A stretch of DNA of 64,000 nucleotides. Origin: Vibrio sp. LaRot3 (GTDB lineage: Bacteria > Pseudomonadota > Gammaproteobacteria > Enterobacterales > Vibrionaceae). The DNA lies in contig NZ_JAPPTI010000011.1 in NCBI RefSeq assembly GCF_027587025.1, positions 33,742 to 97,741 of the forward strand, given 5' to 3'. Below, in pieces: positions 63,971 through 64,000 of the stretch. A program made the translations under genes and the position numbers. Numbering within the stretch: the first letter of the stretch is position 1; the number at the start of each line of letters is the position of its first letter. Below the pieces are notes generated by a model. The model saw only the letters and a list, made by a program, of their open reading frames with translations, ran no database searches and was not told where the DNA came from.

Positions 63971-64000
63971 GCACTGGTTAGACATTTAAGTCTAAATTTG

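Overview
The window reads as part of the larger chromosome (chromosome 1) of a Vibrio, fairly close to its replication origin. The evidence is the gene order, which I recognise from memory as the Vibrio pattern: vexRAB-ubiK-ilvC/ilvY, hemN-yihI-csrB-cytochrome c4-engB-spf-polA-ryhB-hemB, tatABC-ubiB-ubiJ-ubiE-rmuC, uspB-ftnA-uspA-rsmJ, and thiCEFSGH. Two perfect ParB parS sites plus one near-perfect site lie within 7 kb, and tRNA operons carry tandem decayed copies. No phage, insertion sequence, integron or CRISPR array is visible. The genus call is recognition, not a search result.

Layout. 1-3.1 kb: the 3' part of a large secreted calcium-loop protein, and a SPOR-domain protein. 3.4-8.9 kb: a peptide ABC transporter operon (fused double ATPase, tethered binding protein, two permeases). 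9.6-10.5 kb: a five-gene tRNA operon (Arg-His-Pro-His-Pro) followed by three tandem degenerate tRNA-Pro/terminator units. 10.8-13.7 kb: cytochrome c5, a FlaG-like protein and Rep helicase. 13.9-18.8 kb: the vexRAB efflux operon with a 22-bp palindromic operator. 18.9-21.9 kb: ubiK, ilvC and ilvY, with a nested palindromic element touching the ilvC stop codon.

22-33 kb: hemN, a DUF2489 gene, yihI, a methyltransferase, cytochrome c4, engB, polA, a GNAT gene and hemB. Interspersed are at least three regulatory RNAs: a CsrB/C-type RNA with 20 GGA motifs, Spot 42 and a long RyhB. A fourth candidate sRNA lies between engB and spf. All are transcribed leftward. 33-40 kb: tatD, tatABC (with a strong terminator between tatB and tatC), ubiB/ubiJ/ubiE and rmuC. 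40.5-54.8 kb: a drug/metabolite transporter, a flavoprotein, uspB, ftnA, uspA, rsmJ, a GGDEF/EAL sensor, asnC, a lipoprotein, a Bcr-type exporter with a divergent LysR regulator, and an aminopeptidase P.

54.9-61.4 kb: the thiamine operon thiC-thiE-thiF-thiS-thiG-thiH under a TPP riboswitch, with parS sites in and beside it. 61.4-64 kb: fluC, a Tat-exported multicopper oxidase, and a tRNA-Asp / tRNA-Trp region with decayed tRNA-Trp copies.

Most protein genes are core housekeeping. The less ordinary content is in the non-coding DNA: the sRNA cluster, the tRNA-remnant arrays, the parS cluster, the palindrome at ilvC, the tatB/tatC terminator and the DnaA-box/GATC cluster upstream of polA. I see no clear new protein system. 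The best candidates for something undescribed are the engB-spf sRNA and the repeat structures.
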